From: Pseudomonas migulae | GTDB lineage: Bacteria > Pseudomonadota > Gammaproteobacteria > Pseudomonadales > Pseudomonadaceae | NCBI RefSeq assembly: GCF_024169315.1 | Contig: NZ_JALJWR010000001.1 | Span: 6,374,501 to 6,438,500 of the forward strand | Direction of reading: 5' to 3' | Length of the DNA: 64,000 nt | Part shown: positions 40,796 through 49,651 of the stretch, in pieces | Layout: the number at the start of each line of letters is the position of its first letter | How positions within the stretch are numbered: the stretch's first letter is position 1 | Notes under the pieces: generated by a model | What the model saw: only the letters and a program-made list of their open reading frames with translations | Database searches by the model: none | What the model was told of the DNA's origin: nothing | Position numbers and translations under genes: made by a program

Positions 40796-41979
40796 TCACG
40801 TTACTGGGTTGGCTGTTCAGTGCACTGCTGGTGCTCATCGTCCTGCCGGTGCTGGTGTTGTCTGCCCAGGTGCTGCTGGCCTGTCTGCCTGCGCGGTCAC
40901 GTTCGTCGACACCGGGACCGCGGCCGCGGGTGGCGGTGCTGGTGCCGGCGCACAATGAATCCTCACTCATCGTTGCGACGCTGGACAGCATTCGGCCGCA
41001 GCTACAGGAAGGCGATCGTCTGTTGGTGGTGGCGGACAACTGTTCCGACGACACAGCGGCGCTGGCCCGCGCGGCGGGTGCCGAGGTGGTGGAGCGCAGC
41101 AATGCGCAGCAGCGTGGCAAGGGGTATGCGCTGGACTTCGGGGTGCGTCATCTGGCGAGCGATGCGCCGGACGTCATGATCATCGTCGATGCCGATTCCC
41201 TGGTGAGTGAAGGCTCGATCGAGCGCCTGGCAGTGCGCTGCATCGACGCTGGGCGGCCGGTTCAGGCCCTGTATCTGATGCATGCTCCGGCAGGTTCCGG
41301 GCTGAAAGTGCAGCTGGCCGAGTTTGCCTGGTGTGTGAAAAACCGGGTGCGGCCGCAAGGTTGGGCCCGGCTGGGTTTGCCGTGTTCATTAATGGGCTCG
41401 GGGATGGCTTTCGTCTGGAAGGACTTGGCGTTGATCGACCTCGCCAGCGGCCATATCGTCGAAGATCTGAAGATGGGCCTTGATTTCTGTCGAAGCGGCA
41501 AGCCGCCCTTGTTTTGCCCCGATGCACTGGTGACCAGTAATTTTCCGCGCAGTGACGAAGGCTTGAGTATCCAGCGCAAGCGTTGGGAACATGGTCATCT
41601 GGGCGTCATCCTGGGGGATGCGCCCAAGTTGATGGTGGAGGCGATCACCCGGCGTAACGGGAGTCTGTTGGCCATGACCCTGGATTTGCTGGTGCCACCG
41701 CTGGCGTTGCTGACGCTGGTTCTGGTCGCAGCCTTCATCCTGTCATGGCTGGTGTTTTTGCTGGGCGGAGCATTGGCGCCCGCAGTGATCGCTTCGGTCG
41801 GGATGATCCTGTTGGGCGGGACTGTCCTGCTGGCGTGGAGCCGTTTCGGTCGCGAGATCATCGCTTTTTCGACCTTGTTATATGCACCGTTCTACGCGTT
41901 GAAAAAAATCCCCCTGTACATCGGCTTCGTGCTGAAGCGACAGGTCGAGTGGGTGCGGTCGAAGAGGGACGATAACTAA
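40792..41979 (+). CDS. Glycosyltransferase family 2, membrane-anchored
   Basis: A 395-residue processive-type GT2. An N-terminal membrane helix (about 2-28) precedes the catalytic domain: VAVLVPAHNESSLIVATLDSI, VVADNCSDDTAALARAAGAEVVERS, MIIVDADSLV as metal site, and QRKRWEHGH as the QxxRW motif. Two or three C-terminal helices follow. The QxxRW motif is common to polymer-forming and membrane-bound GT2 enzymes. It overlaps both neighbours, so translation is coupled. Sugar unknown. Confidence 0.9.
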   Translation: MITLLGWLFSALLVLIVLPVLVLSAQVLLACLPARSRSSTPGPRPRVAVLVPAHNESSLIVATLDSIRPQLQEGDRLLVVADNCSDDTAALARAAGAEVVERSNAQQRGKGYALDFGVRHLASDAPDVMIIVDADSLVSEGSIERLAVRCIDAGRPVQALYLMHAPAGSGLKVQLAEFAWCVKNRVRPQGWARLGLPCSLMGSGMAFVWKDLALIDLASGHIVEDLKMGLDFCRSGKPPLFCPDALVTSNFPRSDEGLSIQRKRWEHGHLGVILGDAPKLMVEAITRRNGSLLAMTLDLLVPPLALLTLVLVAAFILSWLVFLLGGALAPAVIASVGMILLGGTVLLAWSRFGREIIAFSTLLYAPFYALKKIPLYIGFVLKRQVEWVRSKRDDN

Positions 41980-42713
41980 TGCACGCTTCGTCCTGGCAAC
42001 ACCGCTGGCAAACCATTACCCGCAAACTCAGGGTGGTCAGCGACGTTGATGATGAGCAACGATTGATTGAGGTGCTGTCCAGGCCGGACGCGACGACCGT
42101 GCTCGGATTCGCCAATGCCCATGCCATGAACCTGGTGGCAATCAATACCGATTACCACACCGCGCTGCTCTCGGCGGACGTGCTGCTGCGGGATGGCTCC
42201 GGCCTGGCCATCCTGTTTCGTCGCCTCGGTCTGGAACCGGGGCTGAACATGAATGGTACTGATTTCATCCCCAAACTGCTGGCCGCGTACAAAGGCCGGC
42301 GCGTGGCTTTCTGGGGGACTGAAGAACCTTTTCTAACCAATGCCGTGCGGCAGAGCGAAGCGCAGTTTGCGGTCAATGTCGTCTCTGCTCACCATGGCTT
42401 CGCACCCGTGGATACTTACATTGACCTTGCCCGGGAGTTTCAGCCGGAACTGGTGGTGCTGGGCATGGGCATGCCCAAGCAAGAAGCCGTCGCTGCCAGG
42501 CTGGCCGACAGTGGTGTGCCGTGTCTGGTCGTGTGCGGCGGGGCGATCCTGGACTTTCTCGGCGGCAAGGTGACTCGCGCTCCACAGTGGGTGCGTCGTA
42601 TCGGTTGCGAGTGGGTGTTCAGACTCATCACTGAGCCAAAGCGACTGTTCCGTCGTTATGTGATGGGTAATCCGCTGTTTTTATTGCGTACTTTGATCTT
42701 CAGGCAAGCCTGA
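41979..42713 (+). CDS. WecG/TagA/CpsF-family glycosyltransferase
   Basis: A 244-residue GT26 enzyme: NAHAMNLVAINTDYHTALLSADVLLRDGSGLAILFRRLG, MNGTDFIPKLL, and LVVLGMGMPKQEAVAARL with AILDFLGGKVTRAPQWVRRIGCEWVFRLITEPKRLFRRY. These are the family's conserved blocks, including the catalytic Asp in DGSG. Relatives transfer N-acetylmannosaminuronic acid, N-acetylmannosamine or glucose to a lipid-linked acceptor. The start overlaps the stop before it (TAATG). It closes this run of co-translated genes. Confidence 0.92.
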   Translation: MHASSWQHRWQTITRKLRVVSDVDDEQRLIEVLSRPDATTVLGFANAHAMNLVAINTDYHTALLSADVLLRDGSGLAILFRRLGLEPGLNMNGTDFIPKLLAAYKGRRVAFWGTEEPFLTNAVRQSEAQFAVNVVSAHHGFAPVDTYIDLAREFQPELVVLGMGMPKQEAVAARLADSGVPCLVVCGGAILDFLGGKVTRAPQWVRRIGCEWVFRLITEPKRLFRRYVMGNPLFLLRTLIFRQA

Positions 42714-43088
42714 CGTAACAGTTCTTTTGATCCCTCACTGAAGCTTTTCCGGCGCCATAAAAACAGCGTCTGAAATATCTTGCAAAACTTCGGCGTTGCA
42801 CCTTTACTCAGGTTGAAGTTTCGACTTGACGGGTGTGCTTTGGGTTATTTGCTTCATTAAGATTGGCGTCAACAAAATGTTGTCAAGAAATCTTGAGTTT
42901 CAGGGAAGGAGTTGCGAGTTTTTCGCAAGAAGGAGGGTGGCAGGCTCAAAGTGGATGGCGGATTGTATCGAGACTGTAATATCCGCACAGTTTGGATAAT
43001 GTGCTTAGTTGTCACGCTTTCATTTCGAGTCTTTGTTTTATTGATTTGAAACTCAAATGGCCCTTCCTTGAATTGTGCTGATAACCAA
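42714..43088. other. AT-rich intergenic region, 375 bp, no gene seen
   Basis: It has a lower GC content than its surroundings, with CAACA-AAAT-GTTG-like short palindromes but no open frame with coding character and no clear terminator. It probably holds a promoter for the next two genes. Both of those genes also have a less typical composition, which suggests separate acquisition. Confidence 0.5.
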
Positions 43089-44231
43089 ATGAAAGAATAT
43101 ATAGCGAAATTAATACGTCAGTTATTGACTCCTTCGGTGCGATTCGAGCTAAGGAACGTTGTCGCCTGGCTACGGGATATTCTTGGTCGAGCCTGTTTTT
43201 GGCGCTGGGAAATTGTCAGGTTCAAACTGCGGGAAGACAGCGCCTATGACATTCTCTACGCGGGCAGGAAAACACAGCGGGAGTTTGTGAAGGTTTTACT
43301 GGGCGTTCAATCTCAAGCTGTTGATGCTCAATTGAAGTTGGGCAAGTCAGACCGGACAGTGTTGGTCAGTGAAATACCGACCCCGGGTGCCTTGTATGTG
43401 CCTCAGTACCTGAGTGCTGTCGTGCCACTGAGCAGGTCAATCGACGAGATCACCGCGAGATACAACACCGAGCTGCGCCGGAACCTGCGCAAGAACCGTC
43501 TGCGCTACCGCATGAAACAAGCGCTGAACGATGACGAGATTGAAGTCGCAGACCGGGAAATGCTTCAACCCTATGCCGCGGCTCGACATGGTTCGGCCGC
43601 CTCGCAAATTGAAGCGCACGAAGTTCAACGGGTGGCAAAAGTCGCTGGGCGACTCGATCTGGTGCTGCTGGAAGACCAGATTGTTGCATGCCATCTTGGT
43701 TGCGTAGTCACGCGGGCAGGGAAGCGTTATTGGAGTACCGTGCGCTTCGGTTATCCCGATGTAGTGTTTTCGGATACAAAGAAGTTGCGTGAAGTCAACT
43801 CCATTACCACGTTCATGGCGCTTGAATGGGCGATTGAAAATGGTTTTGACTATTACGATATCGGCACTTGCCTGGCGCGCCCGGACGACGGACTTCTCGA
43901 ATGGAAAAGACGACGCGGCGGTGATGTCGATACGCTGGGTAATCACGGCTATCTGTTTGTTCAACTGCCCAAAACAGGTGCCGCGCAGTTTCTCTGGGAG
44001 GCGCCGCTATTTGCTGTAGAGGGCAAGCACCTGACACTTCATCTCGGGTTGCCGGAAGGGCCGAGTGACGAGGAAGTTGCGCACCGATATCGCGAAATGG
44101 GCTTTGGTGGACTTTTCAAGGTATATATCCATTGTTCAAGGGTGCCCGGAGAAGCACTTCTCGATACCCTGCGTAGCCGTTACACGCATTTGAAGTCACC
44201 CCCTGTTCTGGAAAGTGTCGTATCCACCTGA
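43089..44231 (+). CDS. FemAB/GNAT-like acyltransferase of the exopolysaccharide locus
   Basis: A 380-residue protein with a GNAT-like fold of the FemAB/BioF2-like group. The middle has IDEITARYNTELRRNLRKNRLRYRMKQALNDDEI, a basic segment found in FemAB-like proteins, then DLVLLEDQIVACHLGCVVTRAGKRYWSTVRFGYPD and MALEWAIENGFDYYDIGTCLARPDDGLLEWKRRRGG. It could transfer an aminoacyl or acyl group to a sugar. FemAB-like genes are regular members of exosortase-type exopolysaccharide loci. ATG 43089 is used instead of an upstream TTG. The following glycosyltransferase gene starts about 80 bases on. Confidence 0.75.
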   Translation: MKEYIAKLIRQLLTPSVRFELRNVVAWLRDILGRACFWRWEIVRFKLREDSAYDILYAGRKTQREFVKVLLGVQSQAVDAQLKLGKSDRTVLVSEIPTPGALYVPQYLSAVVPLSRSIDEITARYNTELRRNLRKNRLRYRMKQALNDDEIEVADREMLQPYAAARHGSAASQIEAHEVQRVAKVAGRLDLVLLEDQIVACHLGCVVTRAGKRYWSTVRFGYPDVVFSDTKKLREVNSITTFMALEWAIENGFDYYDIGTCLARPDDGLLEWKRRRGGDVDTLGNHGYLFVQLPKTGAAQFLWEAPLFAVEGKHLTLHLGLPEGPSDEEVAHRYREMGFGGLFKVYIHCSRVPGEALLDTLRSRYTHLKSPPVLESVVST

Positions 44232-44310
44232 ACACATTCTTGTGTTTAGAGAACGTCAGTTTCGATAAAGAACGCCAGTTGCTGTTTGTCCATATCTGGA
44301 TGGGGTGCCT

Positions 44311-45447
44311 ATGTCTCAATTTAATGCATTGACCCTTGGCGGCCAATCAAAGTGGAGCCTTGCTGCTTACAAGCACCTTTTTCATACATGCATCACACGG
44401 ACGCCCTCATTACCCCTGCAGAGCCAGGCCGTGAAAACCTGGGAAATTGCCCCGGGCGAAACCGCGATCGCGCCGCCTGCTTTCTACCTGCCCAATCAGC
44501 TCGAGCGTGTGACGGGGTGGGCCGAGGCGCTTTTTTATCCTCACGAGCATCCTCGACGCACCATGGAAGGGGTCGGTCGTGTGCAACATAACCCGACCCG
44601 GGGTTACTTGTTGAAGGATGTCTGGCTGATCGATGGCACGCTCTACAAAGGCAATGCCAAATCGTGGTTGACCCCTGGTTCTGGCCGGTTACCGGGCATT
44701 CGCGTAGAAAACGAAATCGATCGCGGCGCGTTGTATTGCACGGCGGGGGGAAACAAATGGTTCGGCACCTGGCTGATGGATGATTGTTTAACGTATCGAC
44801 TGGCCAGCGACGAAGGGATCCCGGTGACCACGGCGCCCTGTGCCGATAATGTTTCCATCGCCAGGAACGGCATCATTCACGCCCCCGGTTACGAGAACTG
44901 GCTGGACATGAGGCCCGTTCGTTTACGTAATGCTTTTTTTCGTGAACTGGTGATCTTTGACGACCTGAGCCAAAACCGGCACAAGCACCTGCGTTTCCGG
45001 GCGATGGGTGAAAAACTGCTGTCACACGTCAACGCCAGCGCTCATCCAGGCGTGTTCATCCTGCGAGGTGGCAAGGGTGAGTTGCGATTGTTGCGCAATG
45101 AGAGGGCGCTTGCGGAGCGTCTGCGTGACCGTAGAGGCTTTCGCATTCTCGACCCGGCGACCTCCGATGTTCCAACCATTGTCGCCGCCTGTGCGGGGGC
45201 AAGAACCGTGATAGGGATCGAGGGGAGTCAGCTTATCCATGGGGTCAATGTGCTTCCCCCGGGTGGCTCGCTGCTGGTTTTGCAGCCGCCGGATCGTTTC
45301 GTCTGTTTCTTCAAGTACCTGACCGACCGTGACCGGCAGAACTTTGGTTTTGTGGTCGGTACGCCAGCGGGAAGCGGTTTTACTATCGATCCCGATGAAG
45401 TCGAGCGCACGCTGGATCTGTTTCCGTCATCGTACGGCGAGGCATGA
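44311..45447 (+). CDS. Glycosyltransferase family 61 protein
   Basis: A 378-residue protein with GT61 (DUF563) features: WGLMDD-like LMDDCLTYRLASDEG, RNAFFRELVIFDDLSQNRHKHLRFRAM, and the C-terminal block VIGIEGSQLIHGVNVLPPGGSLLVLQPPDRF, which matches the usual GAHGAGLTN-type loop in altered form (GIEGSQLIH). It may be a cytosolic sugar transferase acting on the repeat unit. ATG 44311 has GGGGTGCCT just ahead; GTG 44305 is the other start. It converges with the undecaprenyl-phosphate transferase gene. Confidence 0.85.
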   Translation: MSQFNALTLGGQSKWSLAAYKHLFHTCITRTPSLPLQSQAVKTWEIAPGETAIAPPAFYLPNQLERVTGWAEALFYPHEHPRRTMEGVGRVQHNPTRGYLLKDVWLIDGTLYKGNAKSWLTPGSGRLPGIRVENEIDRGALYCTAGGNKWFGTWLMDDCLTYRLASDEGIPVTTAPCADNVSIARNGIIHAPGYENWLDMRPVRLRNAFFRELVIFDDLSQNRHKHLRFRAMGEKLLSHVNASAHPGVFILRGGKGELRLLRNERALAERLRDRRGFRILDPATSDVPTIVAACAGARTVIGIEGSQLIHGVNVLPPGGSLLVLQPPDRFVCFFKYLTDRDRQNFGFVVGTPAGSGFTIDPDEVERTLDLFPSSYGEA

Positions 45448-45470
45448 ACCTCGCCTTTACTCATGTCCGA

Positions 45471-46895
45471 CTAGTAGGCTTGTTTGCCGGAGAAGGCAGA
45501 TACCGTCCGTAAAAGAATGATGAAGTCGAGCCAGAGCGACCAGTTGTTGATGTACTCGATATCCGAATCGACTCGCCGAATCATTTGTTCGATATCTTTC
45601 GTTTCGCCGCGAAGACCACGTACCTGAGCCAGGCCGGTGATGCCAGGTTTAATGTTGTGGCGCGCAAAGTAGCCCGAGACATCGGGTGAGTACTGCACGT
45701 CGTGTTGAATCGCGTGCGGGCGAGGGCCTACCAGCGACATTTCTCCCATCAACACGTTGAACAACTGCGGCAGCTCATCCAGGCTGGTTTTCCGAATAAA
45801 GGCGCCCACCCTGGTCACCCGTGGATCATTCTTTTGCGCCTGCTTGACGGTGCCGTCCGATGGCTGATGGACCACCATGCTTCTGAACTTCCAGATCCGG
45901 AAAACTTCGCCACTCCACCCCATGCGTTGCTGCCGAAAGAACACCGGGCCGGGGTTATCGATCTTGATCGCAAGGGCGACAAGCGCCAGCACTGGCGCGG
46001 CAAACAGCAGGATGAGAAAAGCCCCGACCTTGTCTTCGAGATTTTTCAGAAACAGTCGCATACCCATCAGCGGTGTTTCGGACAAGGTCAGCACGGGAAT
46101 GCCGGCAATCTCGCGAACACTGTGGTTGATCAACTTCAAGGCGAAAATGTCAGGCACCCAGTTAACCCTGACGTGTTTGTCGAACAGGCTTAAATAAACC
46201 TTCTGGATAACTTCGGAGCCACCGACAGGGGTGACGAAATAGACGGTACGAATGGCATGTTTGACAACCAGCTCATCAAGATCAGAGATATTGCCCAGTA
46301 TCGACAGACGGGGTGCGCCTTCCTGGCCTTCCTTTGCCCAGTCATCGTCCGGACCAATCAACACACAGCCGACGATGCGTTCGCCGAGCCAGGGGTTATT
46401 GCTGATTTTCTTGTGGAGGTAGCTGGCCAGCTCGCCCGAGCCAATGATCAGCGAATTTTCCAGTTGCGTCGAATGAGCCAGAAACTTCTTCTGCATTTCC
46501 CGAGTGGCAAGGTGCAAGAACAACTGGGCGAAATAGCCAAGGACAAATAGCTCCCCAACCAGTAGTCGCGAGTACTGTTCGCTTGTCTTGGTCAGAAACG
46601 CCATGGCCACTAGAAATCCAAAGGTCGCGGTCCACGCCTTCAGAAGCTTGAAGGCTTTGACGGTGAATCCGACATTGCTGCGGTAGATAGCGTAGTGGTC
46701 GTACACCACGGCCAATGCCCCAAGCAGCAGCAGGAGCATGATGACGTAGTCTTGCGAAATGAAGCCGATATGATAATTGATCAAAAACCACGCGACACCG
46801 GTGACCGCAACACAATCGAGACCGGCCTGAATAACGATACTGGTGCTGCTTCTTCGCTGTAGAACGGAGCGGGTACTGTTGGGCTCAAAAATCAT
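45471..46895 (-). CDS. Undecaprenyl-phosphate glucose-1-phosphate transferase (WcaJ/PssY type)
   Basis: A 474-residue polyisoprenyl-phosphate hexose-1-phosphate transferase. Four N-terminal membrane helices lie within about 20-125, a Rossmann-like CoA-binding domain covers about 135-260 ([16 protein letters not shown]), and a fifth helix leads to the catalytic domain ([80 protein letters not shown]). It starts the repeat unit by loading the first sugar phosphate, probably glucose or galactose, onto the lipid carrier. GAGGTCTGAAAATG is the ribosome-binding site and start. It is read alone from the far end of the locus. Confidence 0.93.
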   Translation of the reverse strand: MIFEPNSTRSVLQRRSSTSIVIQAGLDCVAVTGVAWFLINYHIGFISQDYVIMLLLLLGALAVVYDHYAIYRSNVGFTVKAFKLLKAWTATFGFLVAMAFLTKTSEQYSRLLVGELFVLGYFAQLFLHLATREMQKKFLAHSTQLENSLIIGSGELASYLHKKISNNPWLGERIVGCVLIGPDDDWAKEGQEGAPRLSILGNISDLDELVVKHAIRTVYFVTPVGGSEVIQKVYLSLFDKHVRVNWVPDIFALKLINHSVREIAGIPVLTLSETPLMGMRLFLKNLEDKVGAFLILLFAAPVLALVALAIKIDNPGPVFFRQQRMGWSGEVFRIWKFRSMVVHQPSDGTVKQAQKNDPRVTRVGAFIRKTSLDELPQLFNVLMGEMSLVGPRPHAIQHDVQYSPDVSGYFARHNIKPGITGLAQVRGLRGETKDIEQMIRRVDSDIEYINNWSLWLDFIILLRTVSAFSGKQAY

Positions 46896-47309
46896 TTTCA
46901 GACCTCATTTGCTTTCCCTTGCGCTCGATAATGACGGGGTTCAGGTCAAGGCGGCCCTCGCTTGAGAGCCTCGGCGTCACCGACAAGCTACTCATACTTG
47001 TGACAGGTATCTACCCTCAAATGTGTAAAACCGGTGAGACGGAGACGGGTGCTATCACTTTAGCACCACTGTGCAAACATTCACTGAATCACTGCCGTTT
47101 CATACAACAATCAAGTCAAAAAATGAAGCCGGGCAGGAGGGGGCGAGCAAACACGGGGTGACGCATCCGCGGCGTTTACCGCAGGCTTGTTTGATCAGCA
47201 GTCTTGGAGAGGTAACCCGCGCGAGACAGAAGTCGTGCGGGGCAGGTTCAAGGGGCAGGGCGGGAACCGTAGTCCCCGTTTTCACAGTGTCGGTTCGGTC
47301 AAACCGTTG
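46896..47309. other. 414-bp intergenic region between EPS and amine dehydrogenase loci
   Basis: No coding frame is supported. It should contain the promoter of the undecaprenyl-phosphate transferase gene. GGTGCT and AGCACC at 47048-47067 form a small inverted repeat with an 8-base loop, a possible operator. The side near 47310 is downstream of the cytochrome gene and has no strong terminator. Confidence 0.5.
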
Positions 47310-47831
47310 TCAGTTGTTCATCCCGTCTTCAATGGCGATGCCTTGCGCACGCATCTGCTTGATCAGTTCTGCGCGGGTGCCGGGGAGGTTGAGCATGGTT
47401 TTTGCGCGCAGCGCCGCCACTTCTTCTGCGCTGTAAGGCTGATAATCCGCAGGCGTGCTTTTGCCCGCCATGCCGTCTGCACGCATCAGCCAGTTGAGCA
47501 AGTCGGCCAGCTGTGCGTTGTCCAGCGCGGACTGCGACATGCCGGGAACACGCACCAGAAACTCGCGACCTCCCGGTACCTTCAGAAAGTTACCGACAAA
47601 TCCTGCCATCCGTGGTGTGTCATTGGCGGGGGCGCCCATGCCATTGCCCAGGTGGCAACCGGCGCATTGCAATTGGTAGTTCACGCCAACGCTGTAGCCG
47701 GCCTGGGCAATCGGCTTCTGCAGCGCTTCGTTTCCCGGTGCATGACGCTGCGCCGGGTCGGGAATGGCCCGGGCGTGCACGAGCGGGGAAGCCATGACGC
47801 AGGCGAGGCCGAGGAATAGCAACTGACGCAT
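47310..47831 (-). CDS. c-type cytochrome associated with the amine dehydrogenase
   Basis: A 173-residue periplasmic cytochrome with a signal peptide (about 1-20, ending VHA). The single haem site is C56-A-G-C59-H60 (QLQCAGCHLGNGMG), and a downstream Met (PRMAGF or PGMSQ) may be the sixth ligand. The gene order of the aralkylamine dehydrogenase cluster known from Alcaligenes faecalis has a monohaem cytochrome gene after aauA, as here. It may take electrons from the enzyme or from azurin, or help cofactor synthesis. An intrinsic terminator separates it from aauA. ATG 47831 is preferred over the open frame to 47885. Confidence 0.85.
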   Translation of the reverse strand: MRQLLFLGLACVMASPLVHARAIPDPAQRHAPGNEALQKPIAQAGYSVGVNYQLQCAGCHLGNGMGAPANDTPRMAGFVGNFLKVPGGREFLVRVPGMSQSALDNAQLADLLNWLMRADGMAGKSTPADYQPYSAEEVAALRAKTMLNLPGTRAELIKQMRAQGIAIEDGMNN

Positions 47832-47889
47832 GACAGGCACCTTGTGTTGATTGCCGGTAACAACAAATAAAAAAACAAACGACAAACCG

Positions 47890-47923
47890 AAAAAAAACCG
47901 CCGATTGCGCGAACAATCGACGG
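47890..47923 (-). terminator. Intrinsic terminator after aauA
   Basis: On the minus strand CCGTCGATTG, loop TTCGCG, CAATCGGCGG is followed by eight T. This is a near-perfect 10-bp stem with one G-T pair and a U run, 11 bases after the aauA stop. It should reduce transcription of the cytochrome gene relative to aauBEDA. Confidence 0.8.
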
Positions 47924-47933
47924 CAACTGCGCG

Positions 47934-48455
47934 TTAAACCGCCACGCCACGAATGACCGAAACGGTGCAGTGATAGATGTGCGATTTGGCAGCCAGGCAC
48001 CAGTTCACATCGTTGTTGTTGAACGGACGATAGGCCGGTTCTTCACTGTCGTTACGGGTGCAGGCGCACTGGGCGCAGCTTTGCTTGCCGCAGCAATCAT
48101 TGTACGAAATGATGTAGTCCTTGCCGTCGGCCGGATTGCGGCACGTGCCGATCCAGGTGACTTGCGACGCTTCGGTGCCCGGCGGGCAGGACGTCACCGA
48201 CCCCCCGCAGCAACTGCACAGAAAACCGTCGATCGAGCAGTAGCGCCAGTAGTCGCAGCTGTTCGGATCGCCCGGGTCACCGGCCTTCGGATTGTCGGCG
48301 GCCAGGGCCTTGCTGGTGCGGTCCAGCGGCAACAGCAGGGGCAGCGCGGCGCCCGCGACCATCAGGGAACCCATGCGCGCCAGCAGTTTGCGACGTGAGG
48401 TGGTGTCGGCCACTCGACGGGTCGAGCGCTCGAACAACAGATCCAGCAGTTTCAT
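47934..48455 (-). CDS. aauA: Aralkylamine dehydrogenase light chain (TTQ subunit)
   Basis: A 173-residue catalytic subunit exported by Tat (TSRRKLLARMGS near 19-30). The mature part holds 13 Cys for several disulfides. W101 (VTWIGTC) and W152 (DVNWC) align with the Trp pair that forms tryptophan tryptophylquinone, and D120 (YNDCCG) and T164 (HCTVS) with catalytic residues. The stretch DGFLCSCCGG resembles, from memory, the aromatic amine enzyme of A. faecalis more than methylamine dehydrogenase (DGNICDCSGG). It should oxidise phenylethylamine, tyramine or tryptamine to the aldehyde in the periplasm. It is the last gene of aauBEDA, before the terminator. Confidence 0.92.
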   Translation of the reverse strand: MKLLDLLFERSTRRVADTTSRRKLLARMGSLMVAGAALPLLLPLDRTSKALAADNPKAGDPGDPNSCDYWRYCSIDGFLCSCCGGSVTSCPPGTEASQVTWIGTCRNPADGKDYIISYNDCCGKQSCAQCACTRNDSEEPAYRPFNNNDVNWCLAAKSHIYHCTVSVIRGVAV

Positions 48456-48474
48456 AAAAGTCTCCCTGCCTTAA

Positions 48475-49095
48475 TCAGTGGCTATGGCCGTGGCTGTGAT
48501 CGTGTGCGTGCGGCTGGCTGTTCAGGTATTCCTGCAGCGTGGCGCTTTTCAGGTGCTCGACTTCGAACAGGCTGTCCAGGTGCTCGCGAGAATTGACCAG
48601 GCCTTTGGCGCGCAAGGTGCCGGTCTTATCGATCAGGGCGGCGTACGGCAGCTTGCCGATCTGATAGGTCATGCCGACTTCCGGCCCGACCACATACGTG
48701 GCGTCTTCCAGTTTGTGTTCGCGGATCAGCGCTTGCTGGGCGTCCATGTCGCCGTCGCTGATGAACACCACGTCGAGGCGATTCGCCTGTTCCCTGGCAA
48801 TGGATTTGATCGCCGGCAGCAGGGATTTGCAGATCGGGCACGTCGGCGAAAGGAAAAACAGCAGTTGGGATTTTTCACCGGCATAGCCGAAGTTGACCGG
48901 GCGACCGTGACGGTCGGAAGCGGTGACTTGTGGTGCGGCTTCGTTGACCGCCACGCCTTTGTCGACCATCAGCGCACCGGCCGGCGCCAGACGCCCGTGC
49001 AGCACACCAATCTGCCGGACCAGGCCCATGACGACAAACGCCACGGCCACCAGCAGTACCCAGAGCAGAACGTTGGAAACGATTAAGCCTTCCAT
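48475..49095 (-). CDS. aauD: MauD-type thioredoxin-like maturation protein
   Basis: A 206-residue protein with an N-terminal membrane anchor (about 6-26) and a periplasmic thioredoxin-like domain whose active site is C86-P-I-C89 (FLSPTCPICKSLL). It is needed to form or shuffle the many disulfides of the light chain. The C-terminus is His-rich (PHAHDHSHGHSH), which is unusual and may bind metal. It starts three bases after aauE, so the genes are one transcript. The family name MauD refers to the methylamine system; the AauD form acts in aralkylamine dehydrogenase assembly. Confidence 0.9.
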   Translation of the reverse strand: MEGLIVSNVLLWVLLVAVAFVVMGLVRQIGVLHGRLAPAGALMVDKGVAVNEAAPQVTASDRHGRPVNFGYAGEKSQLLFFLSPTCPICKSLLPAIKSIAREQANRLDVVFISDGDMDAQQALIREHKLEDATYVVGPEVGMTYQIGKLPYAALIDKTGTLRAKGLVNSREHLDSLFEVEHLKSATLQEYLNSQPHAHDHSHGHSH

Positions 49096-49098
49096 TGA

Positions 49099-49638
49099 TC
49101 ACCTACCAATCAGTTTGAGCAGAAGAGGGGAGTTCGCCAGCAAGCCATCGGCTGCGGCGTAAATCAGCAGCGCGACGGCGCTGGCGGCGACGGTGACGAA
49201 GCCGTCGAAAACACCCAGGTCACGGGCGACCGGCAACACGCTGGCCAGCAGCGCCAGACCCACCAGCGCGCTGTTGCGCAGCAGCAGGACCGGACGCAAT
49301 GGCTGCGCCTGGTCCGGGCCGGCACAACCGCAGTCGATGTCGCGACGACCGCGCCACAGGTTGATGCCGATGGCCGCGGCGTACAGCGCGATCAGGCTGG
49401 CGGCACTGAGCGCCGCCCACGAACGACAGGCCGGCACCAGCAGTGCAAAGGCAATCGCCAGTTCAACCACCGGAATGACTCGGGCGATGGGGCGCACGAC
49501 CGCGTCGGGCAGCAGTTGGTAGTCGGCCAGTTGCCTGGCAAAACGTGCCGGCGCACGCAACTTGTGCGTCGCGGCGCTGGCCAGCAACACCGCAATGGCG
49601 AGTGCGCTGGCAATGATGAAGATCGGATCGATGTGCAT
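49099..49638 (-). CDS. aauE: MauE-type membrane maturation protein
   Basis: A 179-residue inner-membrane protein with four to five hydrophobic helices (for example IDPIFIIASALAIAVLLASAATHKL, VIPVVELAIAFALLVPAC, LVGLALLASVLPVARDLG). It has the MauE-type block NLWRGRRDIDCGCAGP with its Cys pair. It is required, with MauD, for maturation of the light chain, probably by passing electrons for disulfide formation. It follows aauB by 13 bases and precedes aauD by three. Confidence 0.9.
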   Translation of the reverse strand: MHIDPIFIIASALAIAVLLASAATHKLRAPARFARQLADYQLLPDAVVRPIARVIPVVELAIAFALLVPACRSWAALSAASLIALYAAAIGINLWRGRRDIDCGCAGPDQAQPLRPVLLLRNSALVGLALLASVLPVARDLGVFDGFVTVAASAVALLIYAAADGLLANSPLLLKLIGR

Positions 49639-49651
49639 GGCCGAACCTCGT

